Below are positions 50,714-62,113 of a stretch of DNA of 64,000 nt, one piece after another. A program made the position numbers and the translations under genes. Below the pieces are notes generated by a model. The model ran no database searches and was not told the DNA's origin. It saw only the letters and a program-made list of their open reading frames with translations. The DNA is from Aquificota bacterium (GTDB lineage: Bacteria; Aquificota; Aquificia; Aquificales; Aquificaceae). The stretch is taken from positions 82,853 to 146,852 of the forward strand of contig JAADEH010000001.1 of NCBI GenBank assembly GCA_013153495.1, in the 5' to 3' direction. Every line of letters begins with the position of its first letter. Position 1 is the first letter of the stretch.

Positions 50714-51504
50714 AGATTTAAAACGTCGAACATGCTATACATTCCCGGCTCTTTGCCCTTTATCCACTTAGCCGCCTCCACCGCACCTTTGGCAAAGGTA
50801 TCCCTCGAGCTTGCCCTGTGGGTCAGCTCCAGCCTCTCCCCGAAGCCGAGGAAGTAAACGGTGTGGTCTCCCACCACATCTCCGCCTCTGACCGCAAAGA
50901 CGCCGAGTTCCCCTTCCTTTCTGGGAGCTTCTCCTTCCCTGCAGTGGACGACCTCGGACAGCCCTGCGGACTCCTTAATTATGCTCGAGAGTTTGACCGC
51001 AGTTCCGCTGGGAGCGTCCTTCTTGAACCTGTGATGTATCTCCACTATCTCCATGTCGAAGTTCTTATCCTTCAAAACTTTAGAAGCTATCTCCACCAGC
51101 TTGAAGAGAAGGTTCACACCTAAGCTCATGTTGGGAGAGAGCAGGACGGGAGCGTTCTTGGAGCACTCCTCTATCTCCTTCACCTCCTGGTCGGTAAAGC
51201 CCGTAGTTCCTATAACTATGGGTTTTCCGTCGAGGGTAGCGAGCTTGGCATGCCCCACCGAGGCTGTGGTGTTGCCGGAAAACTCTATAACCACATCACA
51301 CAGCGGTAAAAGGTCTTCAAGCCTGCTCGTTAAAGGTTTTCCCTTAAGTTCTTCCTTTCCGAGAGCTTCTCCCAAGTCCAAAGAGGGTATGCAGTCGGGA
51401 TGTTCGACTCCTCCCGCAACCTCAACCTCCGGGTCCTGAAGGGAAAGCTCTATTATCCTCCTTCCCATTCTCCCCAAGGCACCGCACACCACCACCCTCG
51501 TCAT
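50710..51504 (-). CDS. dapB: 4-hydroxy-tetrahydrodipicolinate reductase
   Basis: The 264-residue protein has the NAD(P) site VVVCGALGRMGRRI and the catalytic segment EIHHRFKKDAPSGTAVKL with its paired His and Lys. It reduces hydroxy-tetrahydrodipicolinate in lysine and diaminopimelate synthesis. Length and motifs are normal. Its ATG overlaps the stop of the small upstream gene. Confidence 0.96.
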   Translation of the reverse strand: MTRVVVCGALGRMGRRIIELSLQDPEVEVAGGVEHPDCIPSLDLGEALGKEELKGKPLTSRLEDLLPLCDVVIEFSGNTTASVGHAKLATLDGKPIVIGTTGFTDQEVKEIEECSKNAPVLLSPNMSLGVNLLFKLVEIASKVLKDKNFDMEIVEIHHRFKKDAPSGTAVKLSSIIKESAGLSEVVHCREGEAPRKEGELGVFAVRGGDVVGDHTVYFLGFGERLELTHRASSRDTFAKGAVEAAKWIKGKEPGMYSMFDVLNL

Positions 51505-51752
51505 GACTCCTCCTCTCCGAAGATTATCTGCTCCAGCTCCTCAACCGCCTCCGAAGCCTGCTCCGGGGGAACTACCGAAGGGTATAAGGCTACCCTCACG
51601 CCTTCCTTGAACAGGAACTTGGCAAGTATGTCCTGAAGTTTTTCCAGCTCCTCGGGGGTCAAATCGGTTCTTATACTGTCTTCCACTTCCCTGTCGGTTA
51701 CGAAAAATCCCACGAGGGAAAAGGGAACCGCCATAAACTTCTGCTCCTCCAT
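51501..51752 (-). CDS. Small conserved-looking protein before dapB
   Basis: The ATG at 51752 is preferred because GAGGTGG lies just before it; an in-frame GTG four codons earlier overlaps that site. The 83-residue product (MEEQKFMAVPFSLVGFFVTD and an acidic C terminus EQIIFGEEES) has no signal or membrane segment. It was not recognised. Four-base overlap with dapB shows it is part of that operon. Confidence 0.65.
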   Translation of the reverse strand: MEEQKFMAVPFSLVGFFVTDREVEDSIRTDLTPEELEKLQDILAKFLFKEGVRVALYPSVVPPEQASEAVEELEQIIFGEEES

Positions 51753-51798
51753 AATCCACCTCACGAAAAGTTTTAAGTAATAATATCATCTACCGGGA

Positions 51799-52437
51799 AT
51801 GGTTAAAAGGATTAAGTTCAAGCTACTACTGCTTTTAACACCCCTGTGGGTTCTTCTGGTCAGAATTCTTGCCAGAACCATAAGGTGGAAGAAGAGATAC
51901 GACTTCGACAGGGATAAAAGGACCATATACGCCCTCTGGCACGGACAGGCTTTGGCTCTTGCCATGTTCGGTATGGACAGAGGTATATACACAATGGCAA
52001 GCAGGTTCAGGGACGGTGAGCTGGCAACAGCCATACTCAAGGGTATGGGTTTCAATGTAGTTAGGGGTTCCACCGAGGAAGGCAAAGCGGAAAAGGGTGG
52101 AAGGACGGGAACGCTCAAGCTCATAGAAGCTCTCAACAAGGGGCACAATGTGGCTCTGACCGTTGACGGTCCGAAGGGTCCACCTTTTAAAGTAAAAAAG
52201 GGTGTGGTGTTCTTAGCTCAAAAGACGGGAGCAAAGATAGTGCCTGCGGTGGTCAGGTTCGAGAAGGCTAAGGTTTTCAACTCCTGGGACAGGTTCACCG
52301 TTCCCTACCCCTTTACAAGGGGAGAGGTCCTTGTAGGTGAGCCTATAACCGTTTCCGAGGGGGACGACCTCGAAGCTAAGAGGAAGGAGATAGAGAAAGC
52401 TCTTTTGGAACTTTCTTCCGAGGTGGTTTCTTCTTAG
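51799..52437 (+). CDS. DUF374 lysophospholipid acyltransferase-like protein
   Basis: The 212-residue protein has an N-terminal membrane helix and the DUF374 acyltransferase core: IYALWHGQALAL (His in place of the HX4D region), SRFRDGELATAIL, VVRGSTEEGKAEKGG and TVDGPKGPPFKVKKG. It is related to lipid A/lysophospholipid acyltransferases and would act at the inner membrane. Its last 62 bases overlap the convergent antiporter gene. Confidence 0.88.
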   Translation: MVKRIKFKLLLLLTPLWVLLVRILARTIRWKKRYDFDRDKRTIYALWHGQALALAMFGMDRGIYTMASRFRDGELATAILKGMGFNVVRGSTEEGKAEKGGRTGTLKLIEALNKGHNVALTVDGPKGPPFKVKKGVVFLAQKTGAKIVPAVVRFEKAKVFNSWDRFTVPYPFTRGEVLVGEPITVSEGDDLEAKRKEIEKALLELSSEVVSS

Positions 52438-53569
52438 GGGGATAAACCTTATCCGCCACCTTGGGAGCTATAACGAAGAGGAAGCTACCTATCAGAGCGG
52501 TTGCAAATATGAAGGGAATGGATATGAGCTTCACCGCAGGGTCCAAAGAAGCGATTATCACCGAAAACTCCCCACGGGGAACGAAGGAGAGGGAAGTCCT
52601 GAGCCTTGCCTTGCGTTTCATTCCGTAGAAGTAAGCCGCTATGTATGTGGAGACGATTTTCAGAACGACCCCTAAGACAATTATCAGAGCCACAAAGAGA
52701 AGGTTCTCCGGAAGGACAAGCTCGCTCTCGTAGGCAAAGAAGAAGAAAAACACCCCTATGGAAAGCTCCTTAAAGGCAGAAAGGTGGTGCTCTATGTTTT
52801 CCATAACCCGTGTTTCGGGGATTAAAACTCCCAAGAGGAAAGCTCCTAAAGCCTCCGAAAGTCCCACTCCCTTGAAGGCAAGCCCTACCGCCAGAACACT
52901 TCCAAGCATCAAAAACACGAAGTTCTCGTCCTCGGAAGCCCTATCCAGCCAGCCCTGAATCCTCGGAAGTAGGTATGTGTATATGAGGTAAAAAACTACC
53001 AAAACGAGCACTATCTTCACCAAGCTGACAGGTAAGGTCTTAGGCTCCAAAGCACCGAACTCGGTCATAGGAATTAGAACGGACAGCAGGATTATGGAAA
53101 CGAGGTCTTCGAATATGAGTATTCCTATAAGAAGCTCCGCTTCCGGAGAGGCAAGCCTTTTAAAGTCCATAAGGAGCTTGGCAACTATGGAAGTGCTCGA
53201 AGGATAAAAGACCCCCGCTATTATCAGCGAAGTAACCGGGTCGAACCCGAACAGCAGGGAAAGCCCGAATATGGGAAAGAAGTTAAAGAGAAGGTCCACG
53301 ACCCCCGGCTTCCATATGGAAACCATGTTCTTTAATCTCTCAAAGGAGTATTCCAGACCTATGAAGAAGAACAGAAGGATTATCCCCGCCTCCTTAAAAA
53401 GCTCCAAGGGTTTGGTGCTCTCGTGGGGAAGCCAGAGCTTTGCGAGGAAACCTATCAGCAGGAAGGATATTATCGGTGGTATCTGGAGCTTCCTCAAAAA
53501 GTAAGCGGTGAAGAACATGAGTATAAAGAGAAGGTTTATCTGAAGTAGGGTTAGGGTGTGATGATCCAT
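52376..53569 (-). CDS. CPA2-type K+/H+ antiporter, KhtU-like
   Basis: The 397-residue protein has about 12 membrane segments with GIILLFFFIGLEYSFERL and GLSEALGAFLLGVLIPE, the CPA2 core. The last 20 residues are a basic tail (PPKKKPPRKKVPKE). The gene just upstream encodes a KhtT-like TrkA-C protein, so the pair resembles KhtTU, a potassium efflux system. They are separated by three bases. The tail overlaps the convergent DUF374 gene and may be weakly constrained. Confidence 0.87.
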   Translation of the reverse strand: MDHHTLTLLQINLLFILMFFTAYFLRKLQIPPIISFLLIGFLAKLWLPHESTKPLELFKEAGIILLFFFIGLEYSFERLKNMVSIWKPGVVDLLFNFFPIFGLSLLFGFDPVTSLIIAGVFYPSSTSIVAKLLMDFKRLASPEAELLIGILIFEDLVSIILLSVLIPMTEFGALEPKTLPVSLVKIVLVLVVFYLIYTYLLPRIQGWLDRASEDENFVFLMLGSVLAVGLAFKGVGLSEALGAFLLGVLIPETRVMENIEHHLSAFKELSIGVFFFFFAYESELVLPENLLFVALIIVLGVVLKIVSTYIAAYFYGMKRKARLRTSLSFVPRGEFSVIIASLDPAVKLISIPFIFATALIGSFLFVIAPKVADKVYPPKKKPPRKKVPKELSLSPSS

Positions 53570-53572
53570 AGC

Positions 53573-54064
53573 TCAGGTGGAGCAGTCTCCACAGTATTGA
53601 AGGAAGTTCTTTAGTTGGCTCCTCGTCCCCGCAACGACGAGAATGTCCCCCGGCAGTATCTTGGTGGTGGCAGGCTCGGGGTTTACGAGCATGTCCTTAC
53701 CTCTTATTATGGCAACTATGGACGCTCCCGTCTTCTTCCTTATTTGAGCCTCCGCTATGGTCTTGTTAGCGAAGCTGGCTCCCTTTCCCACCTTAACCCA
53801 CTCCATAACCATCTCCTTCATTATCAGTTCCATCTTTTCGGGAGCGACCGGCTGGTATGTGGTTCCCGCAAGGAGAAAACCCAGCTCCTTCGCTTCGTCT
53901 TCGGTCAGGGATATTACGCAGGTGGGTTCTTCCTCGTCGTCCTCTATTATGTAAAGCTCACGCCTGCCTGTGTTGTGAATTATGAGGGTCAGCTCACCCC
54001 CGTCCTCAAGCTCCAAGGTGTATCTCTTCCCTACACCCGGAAGGTCAGTCTCTCTAAACTGCAT
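53573..54064 (-). CDS. TrkA-C domain regulatory subunit, KhtT-like
   Basis: The ATG at 54064 is chosen (GGTGGAG eight bases before); a GTG at 54073 overlaps the guaB stop. The 163-residue protein starts MQFRETDLPGVGKRYTLEL, the KhtT N-terminal motif, and ends with a TrkA-C domain (GASIVAIIRGKDMLVNP, ILPGDILVVAGTRSQL). KhtT controls its partner antiporter by binding a nucleotide. A Cys pair near the C terminus (QYCGDCST) may sense redox or metal, which is inference. Confidence 0.87.
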   Translation of the reverse strand: MQFRETDLPGVGKRYTLELEDGGELTLIIHNTGRRELYIIEDDEEEPTCVISLTEDEAKELGFLLAGTTYQPVAPEKMELIMKEMVMEWVKVGKGASFANKTIAEAQIRKKTGASIVAIIRGKDMLVNPEPATTKILPGDILVVAGTRSQLKNFLQYCGDCST

Positions 54065-54069
54065 GGCAC

Positions 54070-55560
<1,491 letters not shown>

Positions 55561-56148
55561 TCACAGCCTCACCACACGCCACACACCGCCCTGAAGTTTC
55601 AGCTCCGCCTTCTTCCTAAAAGTCTTTCCGTCTTCATAGGTCAGCTCGTAAGATACAAAGGCTGACTTTCCCCGAACCTCCGAGCCGAGCACCTCAACGC
55701 TCACCACGCCTTCCAGCATCAGAGCGTCCAGCTCGAGAACGGTATTCTTCAAAAAGCTTTCCAAGAATTTGTAAAACCCTGCGCCCATCACCACCCAGAG
55801 AATAACAACACCCACCAGCACATACTTTCTGTTTTCCGGGGATACGGTTTTTTCAATTATCCGACACTGAAGCATTGCGACGAAGGGGTTAAGCCCAGTG
55901 AGCCTTATGGCAACACCGAGCAAACCGAGCACCAGGACAGCTCCGAGCACCTCCTTCAAATTGACCCACTCCCGCAGGGGGTCGTATCTGAGAACCGAAG
56001 CCTCTTCGAGTCTGCCTTCCGCAATCAGGTTTATGTAGTTCTGTAAAGACTCCTCCGGAGTTAAATAGGTTTGAGAAACACAAGAGGTTATCAGCAGAAG
56101 GATAAGGGGAAGACTAATTAACGCCCTTGAGCTGAAGAAGTATCTCAT
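55561..56148 (-). CDS. Membrane lipoprotein of unknown function
   Basis: The 195-residue protein has a lipoprotein signal (LILLLITSCVSQ), a short extracytoplasmic stretch resembling DUF4878-like repeats (LTPEESLQNYINLIAEGRLEEASVLRYDPLREWVN), two membrane segments (about 68-88 and 108-128) and a C-terminal beta region (ELTYEDGKTFRKKAELKLQGGVWRVVRL) of the same nuclear-transport-factor-like kind. Function is unknown. Its ATG overlaps the preceding gene by 35 bases. Confidence 0.72.
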   Translation of the reverse strand: MRYFFSSRALISLPLILLLITSCVSQTYLTPEESLQNYINLIAEGRLEEASVLRYDPLREWVNLKEVLGAVLVLGLLGVAIRLTGLNPFVAMLQCRIIEKTVSPENRKYVLVGVVILWVVMGAGFYKFLESFLKNTVLELDALMLEGVVSVEVLGSEVRGKSAFVSYELTYEDGKTFRKKAELKLQGGVWRVVRL

Positions 56149-56545
56149 AAATTAATCTCCCGGGGATGTTCAGAGCCTGCTCTATGTGTTGGTCCGACAG
56201 GTCTTCGAGAGTTCTGAAGTAGTGGTAAAGCTCAAAGACCTCCATCAGACAGCAGTAAAGCTCCCTCTCCAAATCCTCAAGCTCTGCCTTCACCTCCTCC
56301 TTCTGTTCCCCGGGACTGAGGTTCTCGTAGGTTTCCCTGCACGCCTTTATCTCCTCCAAAAGCTCTAACAGGTATCCCTTCATCTTGGAGTGGAAATCCT
56401 CTATCTTCTCGGGGAGTATGTCCGCTATCTTCTTCTCTTCCTTCTCGGCTAACTTGCGGTAAAGCTCTTTCAACTCCGCATGCTCCTTTATCTTCTCTAT
56501 ACAGGGACCCACGCACTCTATTATGGTTCTCTTCTTCTCCTCCAT
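56114..56545 (-). CDS. Cytoplasmic helical protein of unknown function
   Basis: The ATG at 56545 is preferred because AAGGAGGGG precedes it; the longer in-frame TTG lies within that site. The 143-residue product is almost all helix, rich in Glu, Lys and Leu, with several Cys (IECVGPCIEKI, IKACRETY, YCCLMEVF). The CxxxC and CC pairs might bind metal or form disulfides. No family is recognised. It overlaps the lipoprotein gene, suggesting joint expression. Confidence 0.65.
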   Translation of the reverse strand: MEEKKRTIIECVGPCIEKIKEHAELKELYRKLAEKEEKKIADILPEKIEDFHSKMKGYLLELLEEIKACRETYENLSPGEQKEEVKAELEDLERELYCCLMEVFELYHYFRTLEDLSDQHIEQALNIPGRLIYEILLQLKGVN

Positions 56546-56573
56546 AAAAACCCCTCCTTCCAATAAGATAGGT

Positions 56574-57020
56574 TCAAAGTTCCTTCGAATCCACCACGAT
56601 GGTTACCGGTCCCCAGTTCCTTATAAAGACATCCATCATAGCACCGAACACGCCCGTCTGGACCCTTATGCCCTCCTCTTTAAGTCTCTCCACGAATAGT
56701 TCGTAGAGCTTTTTAGCCCTTTCGGGAGTTTCCGCCTCCTCGAAGCTCGGTCTCCTTCCCTTTTTGACATTTGCGTATAGGGTAAACTGGGATATTACCA
56801 GCGCTTCACCCCCTATGTCTTTCAAAGAGTGTTGGAACTTTCCCCTCTCGTCCTCGAAAATGCGCAGGTTGACGACCTTTTTAACAAGCTTCTCTATGTC
56901 TTCCTCCGTGTCTCCCTTTCCCACTCCCAGCAGTATGTTCAGCCCTCTCCCGATGCTCCCGACCACCTCACCATCTACCTTTACATAAGACTCTTCAACC
57001 CTCTGAATTACAGCTCTCAT
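56574..57020 (-). CDS. dtd: D-aminoacyl-tRNA deacylase
   Basis: The 148-residue protein has the DTD motifs [17 protein letters not shown] and [11 protein letters not shown] (the NxGP(V/F)T motif), and begins [16 protein letters not shown]. It removes D-amino acids from tRNA in a dimer. Length is standard. TATAAT lies eight bases before its ATG with no ribosome binding site. Confidence 0.96.
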   Translation of the reverse strand: MRAVIQRVEESYVKVDGEVVGSIGRGLNILLGVGKGDTEEDIEKLVKKVVNLRIFEDERGKFQHSLKDIGGEALVISQFTLYANVKKGRRPSFEEAETPERAKKLYELFVERLKEEGIRVQTGVFGAMMDVFIRNWGPVTIVVDSKEL

Positions 57021-57028
57021 GGGAAATG

Positions 57029-57034
57029 ATTATA
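57029..57034 (-). promoter_or_regulatory. -10 element TATAAT for dtd
   Basis: TATAAT on minus is eight bases from the dtd ATG at 57020. It lies in the 17-base gap after the WD40 gene. GGAAATG follows, so no good ribosome binding site is present. Confidence 0.5.
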
Positions 57035-57037
57035 GGA

Positions 57038-57943
57038 CTACCTCAGGTTCCAGATGATAATCTTTCCTTTGTCGTCTCCCGATATGAGCTTTCTTCCGTC
57101 CGGAGAAAACCTGAGCCTCGTAATTAAACCCCTGTGTCCTTTCAGGGAGCGAAGGAGTGTAAAGTCTTCAGTGTTCCAGAGTCTTATTTCTCCGTTAAAA
57201 TCACCTGTCGCTATTAGGTCTCCTGTAGGTGAGTAGTGGACGCTGTATATGGGAGCCTCGTGAGCCTTTATCGCAACTGTGGGGGAGAGCTTTTCCACAT
57301 CCCAGACAATCATCACTCCATCGTTGCCGACAGAAACGAGTCGTTTCCCGTCAGGAGAAAAGGATAGGTCGTAAACGAAGTCCTCGTGCCCTTCCAGAAC
57401 TACTACTTTTCCGTCGTCAAACCATAACCTCACGGTCGTGTCCTTGCTTGCGGAAGCGAGAATGTCCCCTTTGGGAGAAAAGTCGAGGGAAAATATCCAT
57501 CCCGAATGTCCTTCAAGTTTACTTATCAGGTTCCACTCCGTAGCGTCCCATATCCTTATCTCCCACAGGTCGTCCCCGGAAGCGAGCCTCTTTCCGAAGC
57601 GAGAAAAAGCTAAAGCTCTAACATACTCTTCGTGTCCCTTTAATACCTTTACGAGTTCTCCCTTCGGGAGTCTCCACACCCTTATGCTCATATCGTCTCC
57701 GGAAGAAGCTATGTATCCTCTTCTGTTTATCGCCACCGATAGAACCTGACCTGCATGGCTTTTAAGCTCGAGTATCTTTCTTCCGGACAAGCTCCACACA
57801 CGCACGAAACCGTCATCCCCACAGCTTACGAAAAACTTTCCGCTCAAGTCGAGGTCTCTGACCGCACCACGATGAGCATCTATGACCGTCTGAGGCAGGG
57901 AAAAGCTTGAAATCAAGAGGAAGGCGAAAATAAGTCTCAGCAT
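57038..57943 (-). CDS. Exported WD40 repeat protein
   Basis: The ATG at 57943 is preferred: GGGAGGCG precedes it and the product starts with a signal peptide (MLRLIFAFLLISSFSLPQ). The 301-residue protein then has seven WD40 blades of the form AHxxxVxxLDxSxxGxxLxSxGxDxxVRxW, the first at about 23-60 and the last ending GKIIIWNL. It folds as one seven-bladed propeller and is probably periplasmic, where it may act as a scaffold. Upstream in-frame codons would give a longer N terminus without a ribosome binding site. Confidence 0.85.
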   Translation of the reverse strand: MLRLIFAFLLISSFSLPQTVIDAHRGAVRDLDLSGKFFVSCGDDGFVRVWSLSGRKILELKSHAGQVLSVAINRRGYIASSGDDMSIRVWRLPKGELVKVLKGHEEYVRALAFSRFGKRLASGDDLWEIRIWDATEWNLISKLEGHSGWIFSLDFSPKGDILASASKDTTVRLWFDDGKVVVLEGHEDFVYDLSFSPDGKRLVSVGNDGVMIVWDVEKLSPTVAIKAHEAPIYSVHYSPTGDLIATGDFNGEIRLWNTEDFTLLRSLKGHRGLITRLRFSPDGRKLISGDDKGKIIIWNLR

Positions 57944-57971
57944 GGTCGCCTCCCTTCTAAGATAGTAAAAT

Positions 57972-59906
57972 ATGGGAACTATGAAGGTCAAAGACAAGGT
58001 AAAGATTACCATAGACGGGAAAGAGGTAGAGGTAGAGAAGGGAACCCCTCTCGGAAAGGTTTTTGAGCTTGCAGGTATAAAAGATGCCCTCGGCGGAAAG
58101 CTGGGGGACAGGATAATAGACCTTCAAACCCCCATAAGGGAAGGCGGTCAGATAAAGCCCATATACAGGAACGACCCCGAGAGCCTCGAGATAATGAGGC
58201 ACTCCCTCGCTCACATAATGGCTCAAGCTCTGAAGGAGTTATACGGCACGACGAAGGTTCACCTCGGAGTGGGACCAACAACGGAGGAAGGCTTTTACTA
58301 CGATGTGGAAGTGGAGGGACACAGGATAACCGAAGAGGACCTGCCCAAGATAGAGGAAAAGATGAGGGAGATAATCAAGAGGGATTATCCTATTCTTAGA
58401 AAGGAACTCGAAAGGGAAGAGGCTATAAAGCTCTTCGAAGAGCTAAAGGAAAAGTATAAGGTCGAGATAATCAAGGACATATCCCCGGACGATGTGATTT
58501 CCGTATATCAGCAAGGGGACTTTATAGACCTTTGTAGGGGTCCTCACCTTCCCTCTACCGGCAAAGCCGGTGCTTTCAAACTCACTTCCATATCCGGAGC
58601 TTACTGGAGGGGAAAGGCGGACCAGCCTCAGCTGACGAGAATATACGGTATGGCTTTCTGGACCGACAAGGAGCTGAGACAACGGCTAAGGTTTTACGAG
58701 GAAGCCAAGAAGAGGGACCACAGAAAGCTCGGCAGGGAACTCGAGTTCTTCCTAATAGACGAGAATGTGGGTGCGGGACTGGTTCTCTGGCTACCGAGGG
58801 GGTCAATATACAGGAAGGTCTTAGAGGACTACTGGAAGGAAGAACACCTGAAGAGGGGATACCAGTTCGTATATACACCTCATGTGGGGAAGTCCAAGCT
58901 CTGGGAAATAAGCGGACACTTGGAGTGCTACCGTCCCAACATGTTCCCTCCCATGGAGATGGAGGGTGAGGAGTATTACGTCAAGCCTATGAACTGTCCC
59001 TTCCACATAGCCATATACAAGAGCAAAGTCAGGAGCTACAAGGAATTGCCCATAAAGCTTGCGGAACTCGGAACGGTCTATAGATACGAGATGTCGGGAG
59101 TTCTACACGGCTTGATGAGGGTGAGGGGATTTACCCAGGACGACGCTCACATAATTTGCACCCCCGAGCAGGTGAACGACGTTATAAGGGAGACCTTGGA
59201 CCTTGCTCTGACGGTTCTCAAAGACTTTGGTTTCGAGGACTTCAAGATATACATCTCCACCAGACCCGAAGATGCTATAGGCTCAGACGAGCAGTGGGAG
59301 GTTTCCGAACAGGCTCTGAGGAAGGCTGTTGAAGACTTAGGATACTCCTACGAGATAGACGAAGGTGGCGGAGCCTTCTACGGACCGAAGATAGACGTGA
59401 AGATAAAGGACGCAATAGGCAGGTTGTGGCAGTGCTCTACCATTCAGTTTGACTTCAACCTCCCCGAAAGGTTCGACATGACCTATGTTGGTCCCGACAA
59501 CCAAAAACACAGACCTTACATGATTCACAGGGCGCTGTTGGGTTCCATAGAGCGCTTTACGGGAATTCTTTTAGAGCACTACGCAGGACTACTTCCGGTG
59601 TGGCTCTCCCCCACTCAGGTGAGGATTGTTCCCATAGCGGACAGGCATGTGGAGTATGGAAGGAAGGTTCTGAAGGCTTTGGAAGAGTTGGGTATAAGGG
59701 CGGACATAGACGAGAGGGACGAGAGGATGAACGCAAAAATCAGGGAAGCGGAGCTTATGAAGATACCCTTCGTTCTCGTGGTGGGAGACAGAGAGGCGGA
59801 AGGAGGAACCGTTGCGGTCAGGAGCAAGAAGGAAGGCAACCTCGGAACTATGTCCGTAGAGGAGTTTATAAGCTTCATAAAAGAGAAGATAGAGAGGAAG
59901 GAGTAG
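57972..59906 (+). CDS. thrS: Threonyl-tRNA synthetase
   Basis: The 644-residue class II synthetase has a TGS domain (DKVKITIDGKEVEVEKGTPLG), the editing domain with HSLAHIMAQAL, the catalytic core with the zinc ligand segment MNCPFHI and motif 2 YRYEMSGVLHGLMRVRGFTQDDAH, and the anticodon-binding domain (VRIVPIADRH). Two ATGs, at 57972 and 57981, are possible starts. No ribosome binding site is visible. The TAG adjoins the plsC TTG. Confidence 0.96.
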   Translation: MGTMKVKDKVKITIDGKEVEVEKGTPLGKVFELAGIKDALGGKLGDRIIDLQTPIREGGQIKPIYRNDPESLEIMRHSLAHIMAQALKELYGTTKVHLGVGPTTEEGFYYDVEVEGHRITEEDLPKIEEKMREIIKRDYPILRKELEREEAIKLFEELKEKYKVEIIKDISPDDVISVYQQGDFIDLCRGPHLPSTGKAGAFKLTSISGAYWRGKADQPQLTRIYGMAFWTDKELRQRLRFYEEAKKRDHRKLGRELEFFLIDENVGAGLVLWLPRGSIYRKVLEDYWKEEHLKRGYQFVYTPHVGKSKLWEISGHLECYRPNMFPPMEMEGEEYYVKPMNCPFHIAIYKSKVRSYKELPIKLAELGTVYRYEMSGVLHGLMRVRGFTQDDAHIICTPEQVNDVIRETLDLALTVLKDFGFEDFKIYISTRPEDAIGSDEQWEVSEQALRKAVEDLGYSYEIDEGGGAFYGPKIDVKIKDAIGRLWQCSTIQFDFNLPERFDMTYVGPDNQKHRPYMIHRALLGSIERFTGILLEHYAGLLPVWLSPTQVRIVPIADRHVEYGRKVLKALEELGIRADIDERDERMNAKIREAELMKIPFVLVVGDREAEGGTVAVRSKKEGNLGTMSVEEFISFIKEKIERKE

Positions 59907-60545
59907 TTGAGCAATTGCTCCACCACTTGGGTAGGCAAATACCTGATAAAGCCTCTGTGTCCCCTCTTTAAACCCTCCTTCGGTAAGCTATTCAGGATAG
60001 AAGTTTACGGAAGGGAGAACATTCCCGAAGGACCTTACATAGTTGCTTCCAACCACCGAAGCCACTTGGACCCTCCGGTTCTCAACTACGCTTTCCCCGA
60101 GCCTCTCATTTTCCTCGCTAAGGAGGAGCTGTTTAAGCCACCGCTGGGCTGGCTGATAAGGCACATGAGAGCCGTTCCCGTAAGGAGAGGGAGCGGTGAT
60201 GTGGACACTCTCGAGATGACCTTGGAGTTTTTGAGGAACGGGTGTGCGGTTTGCATATTTCCGGAAGGGACCCGGGCAAAGCCGGGTGAGTTTTTAAGAC
60301 CAAAGCCCGGTGTGGGACTGCTTGCCGTAAAGAGCGGTGTCCCCGTCGTCCCGGTTCTGATAGAGGGAACGGACAAAGTTTTTCCCAGAGGTGCAAAATT
60401 TCCAAAACCCGGTGCACCCATAAGGGTATTTATCGGAGAGCCTAAGAGCTATGCAAACTACGAGGACAACCTGAAAGGATACAGAAAAGTGGCTTTAGAG
60501 ATAATGGAGAGTATTAAGAGCTTAGCTCTTCCTCGTCCTTCATGA
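59907..60545 (+). CDS. plsC: 1-acyl-glycerol-3-phosphate acyltransferase
   Basis: The 212-residue protein has the acyltransferase motifs NHRSHLDPP (HX4D) and [10 protein letters not shown], plus [16 protein letters not shown]. It acylates lysophosphatidate to phosphatidate at the inner membrane. The start is TTG directly after the thrS TAG, with AGGAAGGAG inside the thrS end as ribosome binding site. Its last 32 bases overlap cimA. Confidence 0.9.
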   Translation: MSNCSTTWVGKYLIKPLCPLFKPSFGKLFRIEVYGRENIPEGPYIVASNHRSHLDPPVLNYAFPEPLIFLAKEELFKPPLGWLIRHMRAVPVRRGSGDVDTLEMTLEFLRNGCAVCIFPEGTRAKPGEFLRPKPGVGLLAVKSGVPVVPVLIEGTDKVFPRGAKFPKPGAPIRVFIGEPKSYANYEDNLKGYRKVALEIMESIKSLALPRPS

Positions 60546-62097
60546 GTTTGTAGATTATTGCGTCTCTGAGAGCAATCCAGGAAGCCTCTATAACGTTTTC
60601 CGAAACACCCACGGTTCCCCACTTCCTCTTCCCGTCGGTGGACTCTACCAGAACCCTGACCTTTGCCCCCGTTCCCTCGGACTCGTTTATTATCCTGACC
60701 TTGTAGTCTATGAGTTGCATCTCCTTTAGGTTGGGATAGAACTCCTCAAGGGCTTTCCTGAGAGCCTTATCGAGAGCGCTTATGGGACCGTTTCCGAGCG
60801 CTGCGGTGTGCTCGTCAACACCTTCGACCGCAAGGCGAACGGTGGCTTCCGAGGTGGGCAGGCTGTCGTCCCTCCTCTTGGCTATAAGAACCCTGTATGC
60901 GTCAAAGTCGAAGTAATCCTTTACAAGTCCGAAGTGTCTCCTGCACAGAAGTTCCAAAGAAGCATCAGCCGCTTCGAAGTGGTATCCTTCCTTTTCCAGC
61001 TCCTTTATCTTCTCCACCAACTTCAAAAGCTCGGGGGACTTTTCGTCCACCTCTATGCCGAACTCTTTGAGTTTGTATAGGAGATTACTCCTGCCTGCGA
61101 GGTCGGAGACGGTTATCTTTCTCTTGTTTCCCACGAGTTCAGGGTCTATGTGCTCGTAGGTTATGGCTTTTTTCATGACCGCAGAGGCGTGAACCCCACC
61201 CTTGTGAGCGAAGGCACTTTCTCCAACATAGGGCATGTTCCTGGGAAGGGGCATGTTCGACAGCTCCGCAACGAAGCGGGCAAGCTCCGTGAGTTTTTTT
61301 AAGTTCTCCTCCGGAACCACGTCAAAGCGGAGCTTTAGCTGAAGGTTGGGAATTATTGAGCACAGGTTTGCGTTTCCCGTTCTCTCTCCTATGCCGTTTA
61401 TTGTGCCGTGAACCTGTCTCGCACCGGCGAGGACAGCCATTATGGAGTTTGCAACCGCAGTTTCCGAGTCGTTGTGGGCGTGTATCCCTATCTTTGCGTC
61501 GGGGAATTTCTTTCTAACCTCCTGAGTTATCTCGTGAACTTCGTGGGGGAGTTTTCCTCCGTTGGTGTCGCACAGAACTATCCAGTCCGCACCTCCCCTG
61601 AGAGCCGCTTCCAGAACCGCAAGAGCATAGTCGGGATTTGCGGTGTATCCGTCAAAAAAGTGCTCCGCATCGAATATAACCTCATCAACATACTTTTTCA
61701 GGAACTCGACCGACTCATACACCATGTCGAGGTTCTCTTCGAGGCTCGTCTTCAACGCATCGGTTACGTGCAAATCCCAGCTTTTCCCGAATATGGTTAT
61801 GGCGGGAACCTCTGCCTTTATCAGGGCTTCTATTTGTTTGTCTTCCTTTACGGTTTTTCCGGGCTTTCTCGTTGACCCAAAAGCCACCGGCTTTGCATGT
61901 TCAAACCTCAGCTTCTTTATCTTCTGAAAGAAGAGGTTGTCTTTGGGGTTTGCGTAGGGCCAGCCACCCTCTATGTAATCTATGCCGAACTCGTCGAGCT
62001 TCTGAGCTATGCGGAGTTTGTCTTCAAGGGAGAAGTTTACCCCTTCAGCCTGTGAACCGTCCCTCAGAGTTGTGTCGTAGGTGTAAACCTTTTCCAT
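60514..62097 (-). CDS. cimA: Citramalate synthase
   Basis: The ATG at 62097 starts homology ([20 protein letters not shown]); longer in-frame starts run toward the next gene. The 527-residue protein has the DRE-TIM barrel with TLRDGSQ, IYDLCDTNGG-type [18 protein letters not shown] and a C-terminal LeuA regulatory domain ending [10 protein letters not shown]. It condenses pyruvate and acetyl-CoA to (R)-citramalate, opening a threonine-independent route to isoleucine. Confidence 0.94.
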   Translation of the reverse strand: MEKVYTYDTTLRDGSQAEGVNFSLEDKLRIAQKLDEFGIDYIEGGWPYANPKDNLFFQKIKKLRFEHAKPVAFGSTRKPGKTVKEDKQIEALIKAEVPAITIFGKSWDLHVTDALKTSLEENLDMVYESVEFLKKYVDEVIFDAEHFFDGYTANPDYALAVLEAALRGGADWIVLCDTNGGKLPHEVHEITQEVRKKFPDAKIGIHAHNDSETAVANSIMAVLAGARQVHGTINGIGERTGNANLCSIIPNLQLKLRFDVVPEENLKKLTELARFVAELSNMPLPRNMPYVGESAFAHKGGVHASAVMKKAITYEHIDPELVGNKRKITVSDLAGRSNLLYKLKEFGIEVDEKSPELLKLVEKIKELEKEGYHFEAADASLELLCRRHFGLVKDYFDFDAYRVLIAKRRDDSLPTSEATVRLAVEGVDEHTAALGNGPISALDKALRKALEEFYPNLKEMQLIDYKVRIINESEGTGAKVRVLVESTDGKRKWGTVGVSENVIEASWIALRDAIIYKLMKDEEELSS

Positions 62098-62113
62098 GAT
62101 TGATAATAATAGC

